A stretch of DNA of 64,000 nucleotides, from contig NZ_FQWQ01000003.1 in NCBI RefSeq assembly GCF_900129725.1, positions 340,686 through 404,685 of the forward strand, given 5' to 3'. The position numbers and the translations under genes were made by a program. The notes beneath the pieces were generated by a model that was given only the letters and a program-made list of their open reading frames with translations, was not told the origin of the DNA and did not search any database. Each line of letters begins with the position of its first letter. Within the stretch, counting starts at the first letter, position 1. This document shows, in pieces, positions 7,210 through 14,667 of this stretch. This DNA is from Chryseolinea serpens (lineage in GTDB: Bacteria; Bacteroidota; Bacteroidia; Cytophagales; Cyclobacteriaceae).

Positions 7210-10200
7210 TTCCGGATCATCAGTTTCTGTCGATACTCCAATTTTGATGTTTTGATCTCAATCGTGTAGAGTCCATTGGCAAAGGTGTGGACGGGGATGT
7301 CGGTGATGTCGGAAGTGATCGCGTCGCGGAGCACCATCAATCGTCCCGTGTTGTCATATAACGCGATCGTTTTAATACGGCCGCTTCCTTGTTTAACATG
7401 GATGACGCCTTCTTGCGAAGGATTGGCATAGACGGCCGGCGGGATTTCATCGAAGACCGATTGAATGGACGTGATGACGGAGATGGAAACCGGTGCCGAA
7501 TAGCTGGTGATGCCATCGTTGTCCGTGATCCGCAACCGGTAATAGCTCATGGTTTGAAGCGGGGCGGTGTCCTCATAGGCATAGGTGTTTGTAAATCGGC
7601 CATTACTTACGGCTGCCACCGTGTCGAGGTCGGTAAAGTTCAGCATGTTGTCGCTGCGCTCGACAACGAAATTGTTGATGTTTGTTTCGAGCGTTGTGAC
7701 CCATTCCAACGCAACGGTTTTTGTCAGCGTGACGGAGGCGGTGAAACTTTGAAGTTCAATCTCCAAAATGCCCGCGAAAAGATAATTGTCGACCAGAGCG
7801 GCGGATAGCGCAGCATTGTCATGACTGGTTATGGCCAGACCTGCGTAGACCGGCACACCAGCACCAAAACCAGCGTCTACGGGATTGCCCACTGGTGTCC
7901 ATCCGATACCATCCGCGGAGCGATAGGCCGTGTAGACCGATCCGTTCTTCTCTACCTTGATCCACACCGGAGCATCGATTCCCGCGACGGCATTTTCTTC
8001 ATGGCTGACGTCATCGGTGACGATCCGGTTTTGAAACGTGAGGCCGTTGCCGCTGGTCAATGCCAGGAAGGCGTGTCTGGATCCTGGTGTTAAGCTTTCG
8101 CGGAACATGATCCCGCACTTATTCAAATTGTTGATTTGATCTATGCTTGTCACCCGCGCTCTTATTTCTCCGCTTCCCACCAAGGTTTTAAAAGCAAAAC
8201 GGAAAGCATCCTGCGTATTTCCAATGTCGTCGCCCGAGCCCTGCAATTCGAAGACCCCGTTGTTGTAACAAGCCGAGCCGGATACGCCAACCCCTCCAAT
8301 ATCCATTGTCGTCCATCGGGTTGGCAGGGGAGAACATGGGATGGTGCAGGTCACCGTTGAGAAGGAAGTCGACGCGGAGTAGTTGCTGGAATGAGTTGCG
8401 TCACAAACGCCTTGGATTTGAAAGAGATAGTCGGTTGCGCAAGCAAGCCCGGTGAGTGTGAGGGAATTTGTGGTCGATGCGATCGTGGTCCAGCTACCCG
8501 CCGTCACGGTTTTATATTGAACATTAAATTTTGTAGCGCCGGTGGCTTGCCAATGGAGCGAAGCCGCATTTTCGGAAAGGTTGTTAACACTGAGCGCAGT
8601 CGGGGTCGCACAATCCACGTGCTTCTTTCCAAACACTTCGAACTCCCACAAGGAGTAACCCCATTGCGTTCCGCGCGCTGTCCCATACATGCGTACATAC
8701 CGCCCTGTGCCGCTCACCGGCAAATAGTTTTCAAGCGCGGTGTTGTTCGTTCTGCTCATCAGATCTTTCCAGGTGGCGGCATCATCGGAGACCTGGATCT
8801 TGAAATCTTTCGCGACGGCGGTTTCCCAGCGGAGGATGACATTGCACAGGTCATAACGTTCACCCAGGTCGGCATAGATCCATTGGGGATCGCTGGCGAG
8901 ACTGCTCCATCGTGTGGCCAGGTTGCCGTCGAAGGCCGCGCTGGCCGGGCGGTTCACATTTTCAGTTGATGACGCCACGGCCGTTTTCTTCAAGCCGATG
9001 TTTTGTGAACTGCATTGGTCTGCCTGGACATTTCCGGTCATGCCATAAACCACCAGTTGGTTGGAGAACGTGGCCAGATACACTTTTCCATTGACGACGG
9101 TTGGGCAATTGAACTTGGCATAGTTCCCCGGAGGGTCGGTGGTGTATTGCGTCGAGTTCCAGATTTCCTTGGTCACATCCGTTGCTGCAAAAGCTCTTAA
9201 TATACCGGGGCGAACCGATTGATTGGCGTCGCCATTGGCAGCAAAACTGGCCCAGAGGATGGCCGTGGAATCCACCGACCCGTTGGAAGACACCGCCAGC
9301 ACCGCCCCATTGTTGCCGACCGGACCCTGCACGCCGCTGTTGATGGTATTGTTCAAATCGAACAGGTTGGTACTTCGATTAAACGGATATGCCTTTAATA
9401 AAGAATTCTCGGACCAGGAGTATACAAATTCTTTTTGCTGGCCTTTATAATAGCCCAGCGATGAACGAAGGTGAGCGGTCGCTCCGAGATCGATGGTCTG
9501 AAGGACATTATTGGTGGTCGCACTATAGCCTCCCATGTTGTTGCGGTCCAGCAGGTAGATGCGGCCATCTTTACATGCTGTCATGGCGCGGTTGGTGTTG
9601 GGGATCAGCAACACTTCGGTCACTCCAAAATCGAGATCGGTCGCTTCCAGTTCCGCGATGTTTTTTGGTGTGAAGAAGGTGCTCACCGTTAATGTAGATC
9701 CGGAGGGAACCAGTTTCAAAGCACTCTCCGAACGATTGGTGAGGTCGGAAGGGTTATTGGTCACCCCGACAGACCCATTTCCCACCGATGCATAGATGTT
9801 GCCGGATTCATCGGCCGCCGGCGCGGCACCACTCATCCAAATCCCGCCGTTGTAGCCCTCGGGTGTCGTATTGTAAACGATCTTCTGCGCCAGGGATGAT
9901 TTGTCATAGCCCAGGATCCAACCGTGATAAGGTCCCCAATCGCAATGTGAAGCATAGGCGATGTAAACAACGCCGTTGAGTAAGAGTAGTCCGGAGCGCT
10001 GGTTTTGCTTTTGTGGATTAAAGTTTACGACGCCATTGACATTGCCACTGCCGTGACCATTCACTTGCGCCGTTATTAGTTTGGGGCTGTTGGCTCTTTC
10101 GTGACCAGTGAGGATATCCAAAGCGTGTAGGTGCTGTTGAAAGGTGTTGGTGGTGGTATTCACACTTCGGGCGACCACATACAGCGTGTTTGTGGCAGGG

Positions 10201-10655
10201 TCGATCACGGGCGTGCCCACGATGCCCATATTGCCGGAGAAATCTTTATAGCCACCGCCGCAGGCACCCGTCATGTCGGTATTTTTTATGGCCCGGCTTC
10301 CGGCGGGAGATAAATTTACCTGCCAGTAGGCCGTCGTTACTTTGGCGGAGTCGGCATCAAAAGCATATACCGTATTATTGACCGTGGCCACAAAAACAAC
10401 ATTCTTCTTACCGACCACCGGCAGGTTGACATTCAGCATGACCAAAGGCTGGGCATAGATTTGATCGTCTACTGCGCGGACAAAGAGTTTGCCAAAGGAA
10501 CCCGGCTTCACGTTTTTTGTATGGAGGATGGTTTCCTGGGCATTCCAACCCGTTCGGTTTAAATCATTATGTTGGGTCAGCACACCCACTTGTGCTTTTA
10601 CAGCAAAAGAAAAAAGCATCAGGAACAGGGGGAGGTTTGCTTTGACTTTTTTCAT
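7206..10655 (-). CDS. T9SS-exported PQQ-like propeller / discoidin / FN3 protein
   Basis: This 1149-residue secreted protein starts with a signal peptide (about residues 1-21, ending VKAQ). A PQQ-like beta-propeller spans about 22-545 (GKLFVRAVDDQIYAQP, VYAFDADSAK, GTPVIDPATNTLYVVARS). An F5/8-type-C discoidin-like domain follows (about 565-680), then fibronectin type III (about 685-770), a concanavalin-like DUF1349-type domain (about 780-960), another FN3-like domain, and a C-terminal T9SS sorting domain (NPSQEGVIHVKQ, GLYTIEIKT). It probably sits on the cell surface and binds polymers; no catalytic residues were recognised. Its stop codon overlaps the convergent kinase-like gene by four bases. 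Domain boundaries are estimates. Confidence 0.8.
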   Translation of the reverse strand: MKKVKANLPLFLMLFSFAVKAQVGVLTQHNDLNRTGWNAQETILHTKNVKPGSFGKLFVRAVDDQIYAQPLVMLNVNLPVVGKKNVVFVATVNNTVYAFDADSAKVTTAYWQVNLSPAGSRAIKNTDMTGACGGGYKDFSGNMGIVGTPVIDPATNTLYVVARSVNTTTNTFQQHLHALDILTGHERANSPKLITAQVNGHGSGNVNGVVNFNPQKQNQRSGLLLLNGVVYIAYASHCDWGPYHGWILGYDKSSLAQKIVYNTTPEGYNGGIWMSGAAPAADESGNIYASVGNGSVGVTNNPSDLTNRSESALKLVPSGSTLTVSTFFTPKNIAELEATDLDFGVTEVLLIPNTNRAMTACKDGRIYLLDRNNMGGYSATTNNVLQTIDLGATAHLRSSLGYYKGQQKEFVYSWSENSLLKAYPFNRSTNLFDLNNTINSGVQGPVGNNGAVLAVSSNGSVDSTAILWASFAANGDANQSVRPGILRAFAATDVTKEIWNSTQYTTDPPGNYAKFNCPTVVNGKVYLATFSNQLVVYGMTGNVQADQCSSQNIGLKKTAVASSTENVNRPASAAFDGNLATRWSSLASDPQWIYADLGERYDLCNVILRWETAVAKDFKIQVSDDAATWKDLMSRTNNTALENYLPVSGTGRYVRMYGTARGTQWGYSLWEFEVFGKKHVDCATPTALSVNNLSENAASLHWQATGATKFNVQYKTVTAGSWTTIASTTNSLTLTGLACATDYLFQIQGVCDATHSSNYSASTSFSTVTCTIPCSPLPTRWTTMDIGGVGVSGSACYNNGVFELQGSGDDIGNTQDAFRFAFKTLVGSGEIRARVTSIDQINNLNKCGIMFRESLTPGSRHAFLALTSGNGLTFQNRIVTDDVSHEENAVAGIDAPVWIKVEKNGSVYTAYRSADGIGWTPVGNPVDAGFGAGVPVYAGLAITSHDNAALSAALVDNYLFAGILEIELQSFTASVTLTKTVALEWVTTLETNINNFVVERSDNMLNFTDLDTVAAVSNGRFTNTYAYEDTAPLQTMSYYRLRITDNDGITSYSAPVSISVITSIQSVFDEIPPAVYANPSQEGVIHVKQGSGRIKTIALYDNTGRLMVLRDAITSDITDIPVHTFANGLYTIEIKTSKLEYRQKLMIRN

Positions 10656-10969
10656 AGGGTCTAATGAACGATTAAGTCAATGGTAGGGGACGATAGGACA
10701 CACTCTAATATAGCGATATTTATGAAGGTCGCCGTCATAAAAAAGCTTGTGCAGTCTACAAAAGGCTGGAATCCCCGCCAGATTTTATGCGGGGCATTTG
10801 ACTGGGTTATCGATCGGGCGAAAAATATAGTTTCCTGACAAAGGCCGATGCCCCGCCGGTTGGCGGTCAGCTTTCGGAATCGTGAAGGCCAGTTCATTTT
10901 GCTCTTCCGGCCCAGGCTCGCTGACGGCAACTGTTCTCCTACGCTAAGGCCTCTGCGCACACGGCAGGC
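10656..10969. other. Intergenic region without recognised genes
   Basis: About 310 bp lie between the FtsX permease stop and the T9SS protein start, both on the minus strand. A short GC-rich hairpin near 10852-10870 (CCGCC/GGCGG around four bases) has no T-run, so it is a weak terminator candidate at best. Nothing else was recognised. Confidence 0.45.
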
Positions 10970-13621
10970 TCATTCCGAGCGAAGGCTGTTCACCGGGTTC
11001 ATCATGGCCGCTTTCAAGGCTTGCCAGCTGACGGTCAATACGGTAATGACCAAAGAAAGAACAAAGGTCACTGCAAAGATCCACCAGGATATTTCCGCGC
11101 GATAGTCATAATTTTCCAGCCACGCCGCCAAAAGATAATAGGATGTGGGAATCGCGATGAGGCAGGCGATGATCATCAGGAAAACAAAATCTTTGGATAG
11201 CATTTTCCATAGACTGAAAACCGAAGCACCGATCACTTTGCGGATACCAATTTCTTTGGTGCGCTGCTCAGCAACAAAAGATGCGAGCCCCGACAATCCC
11301 AGGCAGCTGATCAGTATGGCCAACACAGCAAATACAAAAGCCAGTTTTCCAACGCGTTCTTCCGCGGCAAATTTTAATGCATATTCCTGGTCGGCAAACT
11401 TATAGTCGAAGGGCGCGGACGGAATTAATTTTTTGAAGACGGCTTTGATCTTGGGAAGCGCCTCGCCCACACTAGTCTGTGGATTGATCCTGATGTTGAA
11501 CCAGTTTGTGCCGTATTTACTCAGAAAGAAGACGGAAGGCACAGGAGGAGCGTATGGTGATTTCACGACCATATCCTTGATCACACCGATGATGGTGAAG
11601 CTGGTGAATTTGCTGCGCCATCCGCCTTGCCACCGCAAGGTTTCACCCACGGGATTTTCAAAGCCCAACAGTTTTGCTGTGGCTTCGTTGATGACAAACC
11701 CTGCAGAATCGCTGGCAATGTTTTCTGAAAAATCGCGTCCCTTCACAAACTGCCAGCCGATGGTCTTTCCATACTCGGCCGTCACGGTCAGGGTCGCAAA
11801 TTGAGGTGCGTATGCCGGGTCTTTTCCACTCCAATCAAAACCGCCGTTCTCGGACCAGATGGCTGTCGGCGGGCTTGACGATTCGGCCATTTCCAGCACG
11901 GCACCGGTATTTTTTAACTCCGTAAAAAGCACGTCCTGCTTGCCATGAAAATCCGGTGTGGTCATTTGGATCATCAGCAATCCATCGCGGCTATAGCCTA
12001 CCGGGCGGTTTTTGGCAAACTGGATCTGTTGGTAGACCATGATCGTCCCGATGATCAACGTGACCGACACCGTAAACTGCGTCACCACAAGCACCTTGCG
12101 GGGAAGGGAAGCAAGCTTGCCAACACGGATAGATCCCTTCAGCACTTTGACGGCGTTGAAGGAGGACAGATAAAGGGCGGGATAACTACCTGCCAGCAAC
12201 CCGGTAAACAAAATGAAAACAAAACTGGCCAACCAAAAGTAGGTGTTCATCCATGGCATCTCGATTTGCTTATTGGCCAAATGGTTGAACCAATTGAGGG
12301 AAGTCGACACGGCGACCAGGGCGACTACAAAAGCAAGGCCGACCGTTAAAAACGACTCGGTGAAAAATTGATTCATCAACTGCTGACGCGCCGATCCGAC
12401 AGCTTTCCGGATGCCCACCTCGCGGGCCCTTTTTTCAGAACGGGCCGTGCTCAAATTCATGAAGTTGATGCAGGCCAACAGCAACACAAATGCCCCGACG
12501 ATACCGAAAAGCCACACGATCTGGGTCGCGCCGCCCGCCATGACGCCGTTCTTCCATTCCGATCGCAGGTGCCAATCTTTCATAGGATGTAAGACGAGCT
12601 GCGGGTTGACGTCTACATAACCTTTGTTTTCGCGGACGTTGTTCAGGATGGCATCCTTGATCTGGGTGGAAGCAGATTCAAAGGTGGTGTGATCGGCGAT
12701 CGCTACATAGATATTGAGAAAGTCGTTTGTGAAGCTCACGTTTTGCACCCACGCATTGGCCGAGAACAACAAGTCGAACGGCGCGTAGAATTTCATGTCG
12801 TGGAAGTCGGTGTTGTAAGGAAGGTCCTCATACACACCCGCAACCTTCACATCCATCCGGTCGCTGTTGTCGATCTTCAGGAGCTTGCCCATAGGGTTGT
12901 CGTCTCCGAAAAGGGCCTTGGCGGCGGACTGAGAAATTAAGATCGAATGCGGATCATTCAATCCGGACCACGAACCTTGAAGCATGTTCAAGGTGAACAT
13001 TTCAGGGGCGGCACTTTCCACAAACTCACCCCGCAGCGACAGCGTTGTTTCTCCCGAGGCCGAAAGGATATGGTCACCCGCCAAAGCCGCCATCACCACC
13101 TGTTGGAATTGATTTCCGTATTTGGTTCTCAGCTCATCGCCAAGGGCGTTTGGCAAGGTCGTGGTGGAGACCGTTTCCCCGTTCACGTGGAGGGTTCGCA
13201 TGACCCGCGCAATGCGGTTGTAGTTTTTATGATAGGTATTGAAGTTCAATTCATCATAGATCCACAAACCGATCAGCATCGCCACCGCCATCCCCATGGC
13301 CAGGCCACCAATGTTGATGAAGGAGTATCCTTTGTTCCTGATAAGATTTCTCCACCCGATCTTGAAATAGCTTTTATACATACTGTATGGGTTTAAATTT
13401 TTAGAGCTCCCTGCCTTCCGGATGATCCCCGGGCGGAAGAGCATGGTCACGTCGAGGATAAATCTCCAGTCCGCTTTTTTCTTTCCTAATGTTTTCAAAC
13501 GCCTTTCATAAACCTCCATGAGGTCGCCCTCGATGTAGCCGAGCACCTTGGGGTCGCAGTACCACCGGAAGAAACGAAGAAAGAATTGAGGTGGGGCCTC
13601 TTTGGGTTCCATGCGCTTCAT
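10970..13621 (-). CDS. FtsX/MacB-type ABC transporter permease with N-terminal prefix domain
   Basis: This 883-residue permease has a soluble prefix domain at residues 1-75 (WYCDPKVLGYIEGDLMEVYERR), typical of Bacteroidota permeases paired with PadR regulators. It is followed by two MacB-periplasmic/FtsX halves. Transmembrane helices are near residues 98-118, 375-395, 425-447, 465-487, 508-530 and three near the C-terminus. The signature GIRKAVGS/GIRKVIGA repeats occur after the FtsX helices of each half. Such permeases export peptides or lipoproteins or act as mechanotransmission complexes, but no ATPase gene is nearby. The start overlaps the PadR stop by ATGA, so the pair is translationally coupled. 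Confidence 0.85.
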   Translation of the reverse strand: MKRMEPKEAPPQFFLRFFRWYCDPKVLGYIEGDLMEVYERRLKTLGKKKADWRFILDVTMLFRPGIIRKAGSSKNLNPYSMYKSYFKIGWRNLIRNKGYSFINIGGLAMGMAVAMLIGLWIYDELNFNTYHKNYNRIARVMRTLHVNGETVSTTTLPNALGDELRTKYGNQFQQVVMAALAGDHILSASGETTLSLRGEFVESAAPEMFTLNMLQGSWSGLNDPHSILISQSAAKALFGDDNPMGKLLKIDNSDRMDVKVAGVYEDLPYNTDFHDMKFYAPFDLLFSANAWVQNVSFTNDFLNIYVAIADHTTFESASTQIKDAILNNVRENKGYVDVNPQLVLHPMKDWHLRSEWKNGVMAGGATQIVWLFGIVGAFVLLLACINFMNLSTARSEKRAREVGIRKAVGSARQQLMNQFFTESFLTVGLAFVVALVAVSTSLNWFNHLANKQIEMPWMNTYFWLASFVFILFTGLLAGSYPALYLSSFNAVKVLKGSIRVGKLASLPRKVLVVTQFTVSVTLIIGTIMVYQQIQFAKNRPVGYSRDGLLMIQMTTPDFHGKQDVLFTELKNTGAVLEMAESSSPPTAIWSENGGFDWSGKDPAYAPQFATLTVTAEYGKTIGWQFVKGRDFSENIASDSAGFVINEATAKLLGFENPVGETLRWQGGWRSKFTSFTIIGVIKDMVVKSPYAPPVPSVFFLSKYGTNWFNIRINPQTSVGEALPKIKAVFKKLIPSAPFDYKFADQEYALKFAAEERVGKLAFVFAVLAILISCLGLSGLASFVAEQRTKEIGIRKVIGASVFSLWKMLSKDFVFLMIIACLIAIPTSYYLLAAWLENYDYRAEISWWIFAVTFVLSLVITVLTVSWQALKAAMMNPVNSLRSE

Positions 13622-13959
13622 CTTCCGAGGTTGATTTGCAGTACGGTCTTTGGTATCGCTTTCCAGAGTTCGTCTCGAGTGGCTTTCGAATATACCATGG
13701 CTTTTTTGCCCAGGGCTGTGATTTCAAAATAGCGCTTGGGGCGGCCGGCTCTTTCTTCCGTGGCTTCACCGGCAAAGGATTTTAAGTAGCCCTTGTCTTC
13801 GAGTCTTCTGAGCGCCGTGTGAAGGGCACCCATGCTCACGCTTCGCGAAAGCCGGGATTCGATTTCGTCCTTTATGGATACGCTGTAGGCTTCGTTGTTC
13901 AAGATCCCAATGGTGAGAATCACCACTTCCTCAAATTCACCGAGCTGATATTTCTTCAT
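13618..13959 (-). CDS. PadR-family transcriptional regulator
   Basis: This 113-residue winged-helix repressor has the PadR core: LGEFEEVVILTIGIL, the recognition region SVSMGALHTALRRLEDKGYLKS, and the wing GRPKRYFEITALGKKAM. It is coupled to the downstream prefix-domain permease (ATGA overlap) and is expected to repress that pair in response to a ligand, possibly a toxic compound. Its promoter lies at 13960-14105. A second module of the same design is at 31092-34063. Confidence 0.9.
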   Translation of the reverse strand: MKKYQLGEFEEVVILTIGILNNEAYSVSIKDEIESRLSRSVSMGALHTALRRLEDKGYLKSFAGEATEERAGRPKRYFEITALGKKAMVYSKATRDELWKAIPKTVLQINLGR

Positions 13960-14104
13960 GTCCGAATGATTATATCTAAATGTAGGAATAATAATTGTGC
14001 CAATGTCCAGGATAGGGGGTAACGTTATTTTTTAGCGTGTTTGGATGGCCTTCATAGTCCGTAGTTGAACGAAGGTTGACCGGATGCGGCCAGGGGGAGG
14101 GAAA

Positions 14105-14206
14105 GAAAGCATTTAACCGCAAAGACGCCCTCCTTCGCTAAAGCTTCGGCGGGCAAGCAAAGTTAACGTAAAGCTTAACTTTACACCCTTCCTTGCGGTT
14201 TAACTG
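14105..14206. repeat. Nested inverted-repeat intergenic element
   Basis: AACCGCAA (14115-14122) pairs with TTGCGGTT (14193-14200). Inside lies a second pair, AAAGTTAA / TTAACTTT, around 14159-14182. The central part (CCTTCGCTAAAGCTTCGG) has the look of an interspersed intergenic repeat. It sits just after the stop of the minus-strand lipocalin-like gene and may serve as its transcription end. Copies elsewhere in the genome cannot be seen from here. Confidence 0.4.
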
Positions 14207-14210
14207 CATT

Positions 14211-14657
14211 TCATTTATTAAACTCAAAAACAAACTCGCCGGCGATCGATTCTGCCCTGCCGCCTTCTTCGAGTATCGGATAATTGGAGATTAAGGATAG
14301 CGAGAGATGCGTATCGGTCGACGACCGGATGGTCACCAACATGTCGTCATCGCGGGTGAATGCCGTTGCTTTATCATCGGTAAAAGCCCACGTGCCCGAC
14401 GCCGGCCAAACCGGGTCGCCTTGATCGGTCGTGTAGGTGTTGGCAGTGAACGTCAAACGAAGGCCTGCAAACGCGTCGGTCTTGTCCTCGCCGTCTGCGG
14501 TTACACCGACCACGTTCCATGTGCCGGAGGTTAATAGTTTTCGCATCTTGTCCTGGGCGCTCTCCTCTTTGGAGGCGCTGCAGGAGAACAACGTGACCAG
14601 GAATAACAGGAAGGTCAGCGGCCGGATTTTATCGGGGGAAAGAATGGAGTTCGGCAT
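14211..14657 (-). CDS. Small lipocalin-like lipoprotein
   Basis: This 148-residue lipoprotein has a hydrophobic N-terminal segment ending in the lipobox LVTLFSC. The mature part has an LLTSGTWNVVGVTADG start, then LRLTFTANTYTT and ASGTWAFTDD. This beta-rich pattern is seen in Bacteroidota lipocalin-like/DUF5004-type proteins, which have no known activity. It is preceded by the large T9SS protein gene with an 11-bp gap, so the two are likely one transcript. The family call is tentative. Confidence 0.65.
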   Translation of the reverse strand: MPNSILSPDKIRPLTFLLFLVTLFSCSASKEESAQDKMRKLLTSGTWNVVGVTADGEDKTDAFAGLRLTFTANTYTTDQGDPVWPASGTWAFTDDKATAFTRDDDMLVTIRSSTDTHLSLSLISNYPILEEGGRAESIAGEFVFEFNK

Positions 14658-14667
14658 AGGATAATTA

